Source: Mastigamoeba balamuthi (lineage: Eukaryota > Evosea > Mastigamoebida > Mastigamoebidae). Taken from it: 64,000 nucleotides of DNA. The notes beneath the pieces were generated by a model that searched no databases, was not told the origin of the DNA, and was given only the letters and a program-made list of their open reading frames with translations. The stretch is taken from the NCBI GenBank assembly GCA_902651635.1, contig CACRSC010000028.1, positions 53,509 through 117,508 on the forward strand, written 5' to 3'. Both the position numbers and the translations under genes were made by a program. Below are positions 44,058-55,280 of the stretch, piece by piece; within the stretch, counting starts at the first letter, position 1; each line of letters begins with the position of its first letter.

Positions 44058-47000
44058 ATGCCAGCACCCTTCGTGCCAGTGCACACCAAGTGCATCGGGC
44101 TCTCGATCACCCGCCACATGAGGGCGCACCTGCTCGCTGCACTCGTGGCCCTCGTGTCTGCGGCTGCCGTGCTCACCGCCATCACGTTCGAGCTCTCGTC
44201 GAGGGACCACCTCGAAAGACTCGAGCGGGCGCAGGCGGTCGAGGAGGCCCACGCGCTCTTCGGCGTGCTCAATGGCAAGATCACGGCCCTCACGAACGAG
44301 GTCATCAACATCGGGTGGATAGTAAGACCTGCAGTTATTTTGGGCGTAGGCGAAGAGGCACTAATCGGCTCTCGGCTAAGGATCCGTTGTACGACCACAT
44401 GATCGCCATGAACTCTTCGGGGCCCTACTGGGGGCTGTTGGCCAATGACTTCAAGGCCCAGCTGGTAAACCTCGACGCTGAGTTCATCGTTCTGCCCAAT
44501 GGCACTGTGCGATGCAAGCGCTGAGAGCCGTCGCAACCATCGACCTGACGCCACCCTTGCTGCGCAGACTCTTGATGGCATCATGTTCGACGCAGGGAGA
44601 GAAAGCACCATGGAGGTCTCTCAATCGCTCAGCGCTCAGGTTGGAGCAAACCTCGTCAAAAAGGGGGTCGCGAGTGGTCTGTATTGGATTCCCGAAACGT
44701 ATGGACACCAGCCCAGTGTTTCCCTATGTCTCAGCATTCCAGGGCAGCCGCGTTGCTGTGCTACTTGCTACAGAGTATGTTCGGCGCACTGATGGATCTG
44801 GCAGTAGCGTCGGATGGCTCGTTTTCGCACGCAACGTGCAGAACTTGCTTCCGCTTATTTCGCAGGTCGCTGATCTATGCGTATCACTGTGAGCACAATC
44901 ACCAGATAGTCAATACTGATGACTGCTCTTATCCAGTCTGTATGATAAGACCTCCTTCCGCGCAGCCTCAGTGTGGAACGGATCACCAGTGGAGCTGGGT
45001 GGACATTTCTCAGGTAGGCAAGGAGAGTCTGTATCCTGTGGGTCTTTGCACTCACTGAACTACAGATGAAGCAGTAGTGAATGCTGTAGTGCCATCGTCG
45101 GCGTTCAGGGACCTCCATCTTTCGTGTTCGAGCAGAGACAGTTATTCAGATGGAACGTACCTTGCAATTGGAATGGTCCTCAGTGATGGGGCTGGCACTC
45201 CAAGAGCGTATGCTCTGATCAGGGGTGTCCGATCTGATGAGCCTACAATCCAATCTTGTGACATTTAGAAAGAGTGACCTCACGTTTCTAACCCTATTGA
45301 GCAGTGACGAATCTGATGATCATCATATGTTGCTGCTCATTGTTTGCCATCTTTTGTCTGATATTCCTGTTGATGGAGGTATTCGTTCTCAAGACCCTTG
45401 CACATCTATCCAAGGAGATCGTTAGGGTCTCCACAAACAACGTATGGAAGAGGAATCCCTCGATTAAGCTTCTCATCTCGTGCATCGCTATTACAGAACA
45501 CCTCAGAAAGACTGACAATTAGTGGAAAGAGTGAACTGCGTAATGTGACACGTGCTGTTAATCAACTTATGGCAGCCCTAGAAATCAAGACTCAGTATGC
45601 AATCGCGGATTATGAACGCTGGTGGGCTGGCTAATATAATACCAACAGACAAACGGAGCACATATTGAGGAGCATTTATCCTGGGGCTGTACTTGAGAGA
45701 ATCAAGAAGGGTGACTCAAACAATCTCACGTACCCAGAGACTACTGTGTTGTTTGTGGATATCTGCAATTTTACCTTATGGTACGTGCTGTTCAGTTCAG
45801 GGTTGTACTGATAACACTGCAAGGTCATCTACACTGAAACCAAAAGTCGTGACTAAATACCTCAATCTCGTGTTCAGTGCCATGGACGAAATCGTTTACA
45901 AGGAAGGAGCAACCAAGGTGATAACAATCGGAGATGCCTATGGTATGAGACTGGATTGCCTTGATGTACTCAGTCTAATATCTAATCAGTTGTTGTCTGC
46001 GACGTGGAAGAAGGGCAGCACAATGGACCGCAGACTATTGCATTAATCGCAATGCAATTCTCGAGGTTGGGTTGCTTTATTCGGTCTTTGTTTCACTGAA
46101 AGCGGATAGATACTGTGCTGGGAAGAAGATGGCAAAATCGGTGCAGATACTCCAGTTCAGAATGGGCATAGCAACAGGACAATGTAGTAGTGCTATGGTT
46201 GGCCTCAAGAAAAAGTTCTTCGAGCTCTGGGGTCCATCTGGTTCATATGGATTGCTTTTCTGCCTGTCTAATAAATATTTATTACAGTGATGCTGAGCCA
46301 ACAACTGCAGGAGTCTGCCTCCCCTGGAGAAATTGTGTGTTGCAATCAGACAAAAAGCGCATTGGAGATGTCCAGCGGGAACTTGTTCCTCTTTGACAAG
46401 CACGAGGAGGGTGCCTGCGATGGGACTAGCAGTTCCTGGAGACTGAGAGAGGTGGAGAAATCTGCAGATACGCCAGAGTCTGACCCCGAGAGACCGCTGT
46501 CCTCGACTGGGCTTCTGAGTATAATGGTTGACGACATGGACATCATCTTCCCCTCTGACTCAGCTGAACCTATATGTTCAAGGATCTTAAGGTCCCTCCG
46601 ATTTGGTGCAGTTGTTGGTATTGCAGCTCTTCTTGTCATCTCCGTTGCTGCCCTGGTCGGATTTCTCTTCGGGACTCTGGACTCGTTGTCGTCTCAGCTG
46701 ATGGAACGCAGAGCTGTCACTGACATCACACGTGTGTCCCATGCTCTTCAGTCAACAATTGACGAGCTGAAGAGTGACACACTTGCATGGGCCGGTTGGG
46801 TAAGTAATCGTTTGAATGCTCTGATCTCATCATCAGCTTTCAGAGTGATGTTGGTAAGTACATCACAACTGGGAGATCTGCGTGGATATGGAGCGAACTT
46901 GTGGCCAATGGGCTTGTTGTAAAACTGACCAGAATTGATGGGTGTGTATTATTCATGGTGAACGGAACAGTCGTCAACAGCATTGGGTTTGACTATCCCT

Positions 47001-48736
47001 CTGGAAGGCCCAGGAATGTAAGTGCAGGGGATATTTCTGTGCTTTCCATGTACTTGGTCAACAAGCAAGTGACCTCCGGGCTTCTCCGGGACCCAGACGC
47101 GTTCGTACTTCATGATGTCGTGCCTAGACTCATGACACCCCCAGTGGTCATCTCAGAGCAGTTGCAGTGTATCCTGTGATGAACACACCAGAGTCACCTC
47201 AGAAAGGATGGATCGTGTTCTTCAAGGACATCAAACGAGTACTGCCACTGATGGCACGAATGACGAATATGTGCCTCGGCGTTCTGCCTACGGCGAACGG
47301 CACAAGAGGGCCACTAGCGGGCCTGCGAAGAGCACAGGGAACAGTAACCCCTGGATCAGATGCCAGCCGTGCGCAATCTAGGCAGCCAACACCCAACTCA
47401 GCTGACTCGGTGCATACCAATAGGCAGCGACGTCGCCATTGTGACGCACACTAGTGCAGGGAGTCTGTCAGGAGTGTTTACTACGTGCACCGGCGGGAAC
47501 AGCAGTCCTCCAATCGGTGCAACCACATTCGAGGGAGCTGTTTTCTGTGACCTTGTGCGCTCCCTGCTCACAGCAGACGAGAAGGAGGAGCCACCATGAC
47601 TCACAAACCAACTCAGGGAGGCGAGAACGGCGTTGTCCTGTTCGCCATGCGCAACCAACGACTCCTGGCCGACGTGAGGAGTCTGTTCGGGATGCTGTGC
47701 GGGGTGGGCGTGGCGATCCTTGTCTGCATGTTTACTGGAAGCATCGTCCTGATGGAGTTGATTGTGTTCCGAGGCCTGTCGCGACTTTCCAGAGCCATCA
47801 CCACCGTGGTGGCCTCCAAGATAGAGAGGGCCACAGTACAGTTCAAAGGCAACCACCAGCTCATGCGCATCTCGCATTCGATCAACGCCCTCCTCAAATT
47901 ACGCGACCAACAGCAACAGTACACCCGCACAGCCACTTTGCACCCCCCCCCCCCTCTCACAGGGCCGGCTTTGGGACACAGGAGGTCGCTGGGCATAATC
48001 GAGTCGCTGTTCCCCCCGCACGTGTACAGGTCGCTGAAGCAGGGCACCCTGCCCAGCGAGAGCTTCGAGGTGGCGAGCGTCATGTTCAGTGACGTCATCG
48101 ACTTCAAGGCCTGGGCCACCGCGACGCCCCCCGAGGCTGTCGCCCAGTTCCTGAACGGCTTCATTGATGGACTCGACGAGATCGCCGACAGGCATGGTGT
48201 CACCAAGATCAAAACCATCCTCGACCTCTACTGTGTGTTTCCTCGCCCGGAGTGTTTCCCCGCTCACAGGGTCGGGATGGGGGCTGCGCGGTCGCAGTGG
48301 CAACCTCTGGCATCCCTGTGGCCACCAAGACGCATGCGGCCGACATTCTGCGGATGGCCCTCGAGTTTCACAAGTTCTGCGGAGGCAAGGCCATCGACTC
48401 AGCACACCGCGTGCAGCTGCGCATAGGCGTGAGCTCGGGACCAGTGGCGGGAGGGATCATCGGCAAGAGGAACTGGGTCTACGACATCTGGTCCGACACT
48501 GTCAACATGGTGCGTCACCCTGTCTGGGAGTGCATTCCAACACCCCCACTGCTCACGGGGTGTAATCGCAGGCTGCGCGGCTCAAGGCCAAGTCGCAGTC
48601 TGGGGCTGTGCTGTGCGACGACAGGACACATGAGCTCGCATGCTCCGAGTTTGAGTTCGACGAGCCAGTGGTCCTGGAGCTCAAGGGCAAGGGCGCCCAG
48701 AAGGCGTTCTTCCTCCGGGGGCCCTCTTCTCAGTGA
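44058..48736 (+). CDS. Tandem-module receptor adenylyl cyclase (sensor-HAMP-C1 + sensor-HAMP-C2)
   Basis: Twenty exons starting at 44058, 44381, 44568, 44735, 44937, 45066, 45305, 45497, 45649, 45824, 45990, 46110, 46288, 46844, 47157, 47386, 47617, 47982, 48270 and 48572 join in phase to about 1208 residues. Predicted layout: TM1 22-44, sensor 1 (CHASE4-like) to 308, TM2 311-332, HAMP, C1 388-575, TM3 644-667, sensor 2, TM4 914-938, HAMP, C2 990-1190. C1 has metal Asp D423 (FVDICNF) and D467 (TIGDAY), 44 apart as in animal cyclases, but Ile463, Glu533, Met540 and Gln544 at the Lys, Asp, Asn and Arg positions. C2 has D1027, D1071, K1067, D1146 (YDIW), N1153 and R1157. Exon 13 encodes both the C1 end and TM3, so this is one gene, not two. 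It predicts cAMP production at a membrane in response to unknown ligands. Confidence 0.88.
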
Positions 48737-48836
48737 GTTATGTTTGCCGCTCTCTCATCTCTCCTGTTAAAGCACACCTCCTAGCCAAGCCTCGCTTAAG
48801 GTCTCTGTTGTCTCGTGAGTATCCCTCTTCCCCTGT

Positions 48837-49230
48837 TCAATTGCCGGGGCATTCGAGTCGATAAGCGACGGACGGTCTCAGCACGCGAGTGGGTGCTGCT
48901 CGGGTCTGCAGCACCCTCCATCGGTGCGGCCTCTCCTTGGGCACGGGGCGCAGCCGCGAGCTCGAAGGCTGCCATGTCGGTCCCCTGCGCGTAGTACTGA
49001 CGGACCCTCCGGGCCGTGATGGCGTTGGCGTCGAGCATGGCGACGAGGAAATGGCGCGTGATGCCCCTGCCCGCGTTGTTGACCCACACGTCGACCCCCC
49101 CCGCGCTGCGCCACCGCCTCGGCCAGCACGCGCTCGGCCTCCCCGTTTATATGCACGGAGCAGATGGCGACGACGGCCAGGGCCCCGGCACGCTGACAGC
49201 GGGTGTGCTGCCACGCCAAGAACCGTGACG
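48837..49230 (-). pseudogene. Short-chain dehydrogenase/reductase fragment
   Basis: The minus strand encodes VVAICSVHINGEAERVLAEA followed, after a run of eight G, by VDVWVNNAGRG. The D/xNNAG arrangement and spacing are those of the SDR Rossmann fold. Upstream (GxxxGxG cofactor loop) and downstream (YxxxK) motifs are absent. The frame changes at the G run, where a homopolymer miscall is possible. It lies between the cyclase and PanK genes and is probably a fragment. Confidence 0.5.
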
Positions 49231-49339
49231 CAGCACGTTGAGGGCAACGCACTGAGGGCTCGGGAACGCCGCATGGGACCGCACGCACCCCCACGACGTA
49301 GGGAAGAAAAAAAACAAAGGCGAATTGTATACGAGGTGT

Positions 49340-51079
49340 TCACTCGGACGAGCACGCGGGCAGCGAGTGCGCCGGCGTCGTCGGCAGCGGGTGCAGCAGG
49401 GCGCCCAGGGCCCCGAGGTAGCCGTCGTGGTGCAGGAAGAGCGCCTGCATCGAGCCGCGCGACCACCAGCTGACCGACTTGGAGACAACGTCCCAGACGA
49501 GCGGGTTGCCCACAATGTAGCCACCGCAGAAGATGATCGTCCGCGTGCCGTGCAGCTGCGCGTTCAGGTACCCCAGCTGCGCCACGTTGTCCGCCACCAT
49601 GCACAGCAGGCTCTTCACCACGTCCGCGTCCCGGTACGTGTGCACGTCGGGCCCCGGCGGCGAGCGCCTGCCGTTGTCCTCGCCCGTGATGCGGACCGAC
49701 GAAGATCGCTGTATCCTCCCGAAGCTGACGTCACGAGATTTAGGAATCGAGAATCTGGCGGGGGTCAGAGTTGCTGCTCACTAGCTCGCTGTCACGTCGT
49801 TCTTGAGGTTGAGGGCCTTCTGGCCACCGTAGATGTCGCCGACCATCAGGTCAACCCTTGTGGTGTCGCCTGGGGCAGCACAGCACACGCGCGGGGGCGT
49901 CGTGCCGGTGAGTGCGTGCGGGCGAGTGGTGGCTCGCAGGGCTGCTGTTCTTTACCGACGCCGGGCTTGCAGCACTCGAGGACCTCGTCCCACGTGCGCA
50001 GCGACGTGAGCAGCTTGGTCAGGCCCCAGAACGTGCCCCCGCCGATGCCGCTGCCGCTGACGCGCTCGAACATGCCCTCGCCCATGACCTTGAGGATGCT
50101 GACGCCCGACCCCACGTTGACCACCAGGTGCGGGAACCCTCCCTGCGTGCCGAACGAGCAGAGTCAGTCCACCTCGATTCTAGAAATGTGCCACGTCAAC
50201 GCAGGGCTTTCCGGGCGTACGAGCTCCTGGGTCGACAGGTACGACTTGACAGGCGGCGCACCGGGCGACGGCGACGTGTACGTGAAGGCCTCTGTCTCTG
50301 CGTACTTGAGCAGGAACGTGAGCCCCGTCACGAGGCACCTCATCTCGTCCTGCCGGGGGAGCTGTCAGCTGCTGCTGCGCGGCAGTGGCAGTGGCAAGTG
50401 GGCAAAGGGGGCGGGAGCCCTCACGTGCTGGGAGAACTCGATGCCGAGCTCGCGCTTGACGAGGGGCGCGTACTTGAAGGCGCCGCCCCCGGTGGCGTTG
50501 AAGTAGTGCATGCCGCCGCCGTACTGGTCCTTGAGCCCCGACGTCTTGGTGAACTTGACAAAGGCCTCGGCGTTGGTCGTCGGGAACTTGAGGAACCGCA
50601 GCGCCCCGGGCGCCGCTGCGCTCGCCCCCGGTCAGTAATTCAACCGAATCAATTGAATTCGCACCCCCACGCGGGAAAACAGTCCGCAAAAGCCCACGCA
50701 TCCGCAATCCGCTGCCAGCTCAGTTGCCTCGGACTGAATTGGCCGCGAGGCGACAGCAGAGCACACACACACGCGGGCAGCGCAGTGGCAATCTCCCCCT
50801 CCCCCCCATCACAGAGCGAGCACACGAAAGGGCGCTCGGGGGCGACGGGGAAGGGGCACCGGAGACGTGGAGGCTGGGGTCGGGGAGGAGGTTGAAGTTG
50901 GAGGGGTTGGTGCCCGAGTGGTCGTGGCGGATGTACTCGGGCAGCATCGGCGGGCGCGGCGGCCGCCAGTACACAAACTTGACCAGCGTGCCCCCGATGT
51001 CCACCGCCGCGGGCGACGTGCGCCAGTGCCGCTCCTCGGGCGGCGGCGTCTGGTAGCGGTACGTCGGCGGCGCTGACAT
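49340..51079 (-). CDS. PANK: Type II (eukaryotic) pantothenate kinase
   Basis: Six minus-strand exons, 50860-51079, 50425-50615, 50221-50349, 49956-50142, 49782-49869 and 49340-49724, join in phase to about 399 residues. The N-terminus has the phosphate-binding DIGGTLVKFVYW. Mid-protein are FPHLVVNVGSGVSI and GSGIGGGTFWGL, and the C-terminal end has FCGGY and GSMQALFLHHDGYLGALGALL, all diagnostic of PanK II. It phosphorylates pantothenate with ATP in the first step of CoA synthesis, in the cytosol. Length is close to the catalytic core of animal enzymes, without a long N-terminal extension. The frame stays open upstream of the chosen Met, so a longer N-terminus is possible. Intron 1 contains CAATTGA at 50650-50656. 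Two fragments of this gene recur at 37041-37155. Confidence 0.93.
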
Positions 51080-51891
51080 GTGCGCAAGAGATGCGTCGCG
51101 AATCGACGGAGAGCCGGTGGGGGTGGGCCGGGGCGCGGCGGGCAGCGCTCTCTGATCTGACGGTTTGGAGAAGATATGAGAGATTGACTGTGAGATCTTC
51201 TTCGGGGCCACGCCTGTGCGCGTGGGGTCTTCGCCGGACCCCTGTGGACGTGGAATATCTCGTGAATTTCCCGGGGCTGCCGGAGCGGAGCCAGGAGCCC
51301 GGAGCAAGGCGCGCGGCGCGTACGGGGCGGCGCCAGGATGGCCTGGGCGGGCAAGGCTGGGCTGGATATTCTCGGACATATCGCGGAAGGAAAATCAGCA
51401 GAATTCTCGGATACGTGCAGGAATCTCCACGTGATTCCCAGCCGCGTCACACGCCACGTGGCCCCACGTGGCCGCGCTGGCGGGCACTGCGACGGCCGAG
51501 GCGCGCCACCAGAGCCCTGCGTCTCGGGGCGACTCCTCGAACAGGCTTTGGCGAGCGTTCTCACCTTTCTGCGGTGTTTTTGCTGTGTCTAGCAGTGCTT
51601 TCTGCGCTGTTTTCTGCGCGGTTCTAAGGAAAGGCCCGCGAATGACACGCGTTCTTGTGTGGAAACGGTGCCCCAACGTGGGGCGTCATGTATGCCCTCG
51701 TCGTCAGAGTGCAAGCGAACACCACTTGCGCTGGTAGCGACGGGCTGGGGCTGCCGAGAGCGACCCTCTCTCGTCTTGGGGTGCTGTTCGGTGTACGGCA
51801 CACCAATATCAGCCGATACGGAGTTTTTACGTCATCGATGAATCTCCGGATGAATCTTCGCAGAGATCTTTGGCTTCGGTGCACCCAAACA
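51080..51891. other. Divergent intergenic region PanK/DUS3
   Basis: Between two divergent start codons. It holds AT words (GATATTCTCGGACATATCGCGG about 51367-51388, CAATATCAGCCGATACGG about 51812-51829) and CACGTGG repeats at 51456-51472. No gene seen. Confidence 0.4.
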
Positions 51892-54800
51892 ATGGCGGAC
51901 ACCACCGCTCCCTCAGAACCGGCAGCGCCCGCAGCGCCCGCGCCCCCCGCGGCGCCGGCAGCAGCTCCCGCCCCGCAGCCCGCGTCGCCCGCCCCGGCCG
52001 CCGACGAGGAGCCGGCGGTGCCGCGCCTGGGCCCCGGCGACGCGCCCGTCAAGGCCGAGTACCTCATCGCCCGCCCCCGCAAGGCACAGCGCAGCCCCCA
52101 CAGGGCCCAGCAGCACGCGCACCACGCCCCCCGCTGACCTCTGGGATGGGTGGGACTGGGCGAGCGCAGAGGAGCCAGCCGGACGAGGGGGCGCAGGGGC
52201 AGCAGGGGGAGCAGGGGCAGCAGCAGCCCGAGGCGGGGTTCGCGGGGCACAGGAGGGGCAGGAAGCAGGCGGCCAGGCAGAGGAGGGAGGCCTCCAACGC
52301 GGCCCTCTGCGAGCGGCTCGCCCTCGGGGAGCCCTGCCCCCTCGGCGACAGGTGCAGGTTCTCGCACGACGTCGCCGCCTACCTCAAGAACAAGGCCCGT
52401 GTGCCCCCCNNNNNNNNNNNNNNNNNNNNNNNNNNNNNNNNNNNNNNNNNNNNNNNNNNNNNNNNNNNNNNNNNNNNNNNNNNNNNNNNNNNNNNNNNNN
52501 NNNNNNNNNNNNNNNNNNNNNNNNNNNNNNNNNNNNNNNNNNNNNNNNNNNNNNNNNNNNNNNNNNNNNNNNNNNNNNNNNNNNNNNNNNNNNNNNNNNN
52601 NNNNNNNNNNNNNNNNNNNNNNNNNNNNNNNNNNNNNNNNNNNNNNNNNNNNNNNNNNNNNNNNNNNNNNNNNNNNNNNNNNNNNNNNNNNNNNNNNNNN
52701 NNNNNNNNNNNNNNNNNNNNNNNNNNNNNNNNNNNNNNNNNNNNNNNNNNNNNNNNNNNNNNNNNNNNNNNNNNNNNNNNNNNNNNNNNNNNNNNNNNNN
52801 NNNNNNNNNNNNNNNNNNNNNNNNNNNNNNNNNNNNNNNNNNNNNNNNNNNNNNNNNNNNNNNNNNNNNNNNNNNNNNNNNNNNNNNNNNNNNNNNNNNN
52901 NNNNNNNNNNNNNNNNNNNNNNNNNNNNNNNNNNNNNNNNNNNNNNNNNNNNNNNNNNNNNNNNNNNNNNNNNNNNNNNNNNNNNNNNNNNNNNNNNNNN
53001 NNNNNNNNNNNNNNNNNCCCCCCACTTCCCTGTGTGCTGCGTCAAATTCCCTGCGGGCGCCGGGGATCGATCCGCCGTTCTGCCCCCGCCCCACGAGTCA
53101 GCGGATGAAGATCTGGTTTTTCCCCCAAACTGGCATTTTCCCAGCGGGGAATCGCGCACGTCAATTTCACATACCAAATTCCCGAAGGCCCCGGGAATCG
53201 AACCTGCGCTCAGGCCTGTTTTCAAGTGCGCGCTTTGCCTGACACGCTCCCCCCCCCCGCTCCCTGGACGTGCAGCCGGCGGACCTGGGGCCGAGGTGCG
53301 AGGTGTTTGAGCAGACGGGGAGGTGCCCGCAGGGGCTGCGGTGCAGGTTCGGCTCGTCGCACATCAAGGACGGGGCCAACGTGGTGCGCGAGCCCGTGAC
53401 GCCGCTGCCGCCCATCACGAACATGATGCCGCGCGAGAAGCTGCTGGGGTTCAAGGACCGCTCGCGCGACGCCTCGGCGTGGAAGCTGGCCGACGAGACT
53501 GTGCTCGAGCGCCAGAAGACGCGCCAGAAGCCCGGCCAGGAGCAGGAGGACCAGGAGGACCAGGAGGACCAGGAGCAGTGCGACGCCCCCATGGCAGACG
53601 CGCCCGAGGCCAAGCAGGAGCAGCAGTGCGCAGCACAGCCCGCGGAGCCTCCGGCAGCGCCCNCGGAGCCCCCGGCAGCGCCCAAGCCCGAGGCCCAGCA
53701 GCAGCAGAGCGACGCCGCGGCGGCGGGGGCGCAGGCCAAGGAGGAGCAGCCCGCAGAGCAGCCCCAGGCAGCGGCCAGCAACGGGATGGCCGAGCACGTG
53801 GAGACGAGGCTGCTGCAGCGCGAGAAGAAGAGGGTCGACTGGCGCGGCAAGACGTACCTGGCCCCGCTGACCACCGTCGGCAACCTGCCCTTCCGCCGCG
53901 TCTGCAAGGGCTTCGGCGTCGGTGCGTCTCGCAGCCTCCCCCCTTCCCCCCACCCGCAAGCCCGTCGCGTTCGCGTTCTGTTTGCTCGACTTTGCGTGGC
54001 GCAACCAGTTGTCCAGAGGGCGTGCGCACTGCACTGCACATTGGCTCCAATTCAGTTTTGGTTGCCCTTCGATTGATTTGTAAACCAACTCGAGTAAAGC
54101 GCTTGCATGTGCTCGTTCGCATTCTGCGTGAAACAAGGTCGCATGCCTCACTTTCCGGCGACGAGAGCAAAGGGGGCAAAGCTCGCTTAATGCGGTAAAC
54201 TGACGTCATCACAATTGAATCGCGTTTTGAATGCGAGGATTTGAATCAGCACAGCCAAAGTCAAAAGGAAACGAACACTCAAGCCGCTTGTGCTCACTCG
54301 CGGGCTGGCGCGCCACAGACATCACGGTGGGGGAGATGGCGATCGCGGACAACCTGCTGGAGGGGCAGGCGTCCGAGTGGGCGCTGCTGCGCAGGCACGC
54401 GTGCGAGGACGTCTTTGGCGTGCAGCTGGCGGGCTCGTACCCGCGGACGATGGCGCGCGCCGCGCAGCTGCTGGCCGACGAGGGCGTCAGCGTGGACTTT
54501 GTCGACGTCAACGCGGGCTGCCCCATCGACGCCGTCTGCAAGCGCGGCATGTGCGCCGCGCTGCTCGAGAAGCCCAACCGCCTCGGCGACATCCTCAGCA
54601 CCATGTCGCGCATCCTGCCGGTCCCGCTGACCGTGAAGCTGCGCATGGGCCGCGCCGAGAAGGTGCCGACGGTGCACAGGACGATCGTCCCGCGGCTCGC
54701 CGAGTGGGGCGTCGACGCGGCGGTGCTGCACGGGCGCTCGCGGCAGCAGCGCTACTCCAAGAGCGCCGACTGGGAGTACATCGCGAGCGTCGCGCGCGCG

Positions 54801-55280
54801 AGCCCCGTCCCGGTGCTCGGCAACGGCGACATCTTCTCGTACGAGGACTGGGACCGCGCGCTGCGGACGGGCGTCGAGTCGGCGACGATCGCGCGCGCGG
54901 CGCTGATCAAGCCGTGGATCTTCACGGAGATCAAGGAGCGCAGGCACTGGGACATCAGCGCCAGCGAGCGCTTCGACATTGTCCGCAAGTTCGTGTCGTA
55001 CGGGCTCGAGTACTGGGGCAGCGACGACCGCGGCGTCGAGACCACGCGGCAGTTCACCTGCGAGTGGCTCTCGTTCCTGCACCGCTACGTGCCCGTGGGG
55101 CTCCTCGAGGTGCTTCCCGCGCGCGTGGGCGACAGGCCGCCGGCGTACAGGGGCAGGGACGACCTCGAGACGCTGCTGGCCAGCGACAAGAGCTCCGACT
55201 GGGTCAAGATCACCGAGATGCTGCTCGGCCCCGCCCCGCAGGGCTTCAGCTTCGTCCCCAAGCACAAGTCCAACTCGTGA
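51892..55280 (+). CDS. DUS3: tRNA-dihydrouridine(47) synthase, DUS3 type
   Basis: Four exons, 51892-52083, 52170-52400, 53276-53921 and 54319-55280, total about 676 residues. Two CCCH zinc fingers (CX8CX5CX3H, residues about 115-135, and CX8CX5CX5H around residue 155) precede an acidic/Gln-rich linker and the FMN-binding TIM-barrel: [15 protein letters not shown], then [10 protein letters not shown], the catalytic Cys in [31 protein letters not shown]. Twin CCCH fingers plus this barrel define DUS3, which reduces U47 of tRNA variable loops using NADPH. The first intron (52084-52169) appears to begin with GC rather than GT. The 608-base N gap falls inside intron 2. The N at 53663 falls in a Pro/Ala/Glu repeat; a G there keeps the frame. 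Confidence 0.94.
52410..53017. other. Assembly gap (608 N)
   Basis: A run of N inside DUS3 intron 2. The flanks are C-rich. The part after the gap (53018-53275) is intron sequence up to the CAG acceptor at 53275. Confidence 0.95.

Noticed and set aside
44684-44760. Frameshift in the first cyclase sensor
   Set aside because: An in-phase 58-base intron (donor GTCTGT after 44676, acceptor CTCAG at 44734) restores the reading frame, so the gene is not broken there.
45781-45823. Premature end of the C1 domain after CNFTLW
   Set aside because: A 43-base intron joins TTATG to GTCATC in phase and continues the cyclase fold with the second metal Asp at the expected distance.
49912-50895. 327-codon + strand frame over PanK
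   Set aside because: Antisense shadow of PanK exons and introns; PanK motifs are unambiguous on the minus strand.
53040-53210. tRNA-like words (GGGATCGATCC, GGGAATCGAACCT) near the N gap
   Set aside because: No acceptor or anticodon arms can be paired; they lie inside a DUS3 intron.
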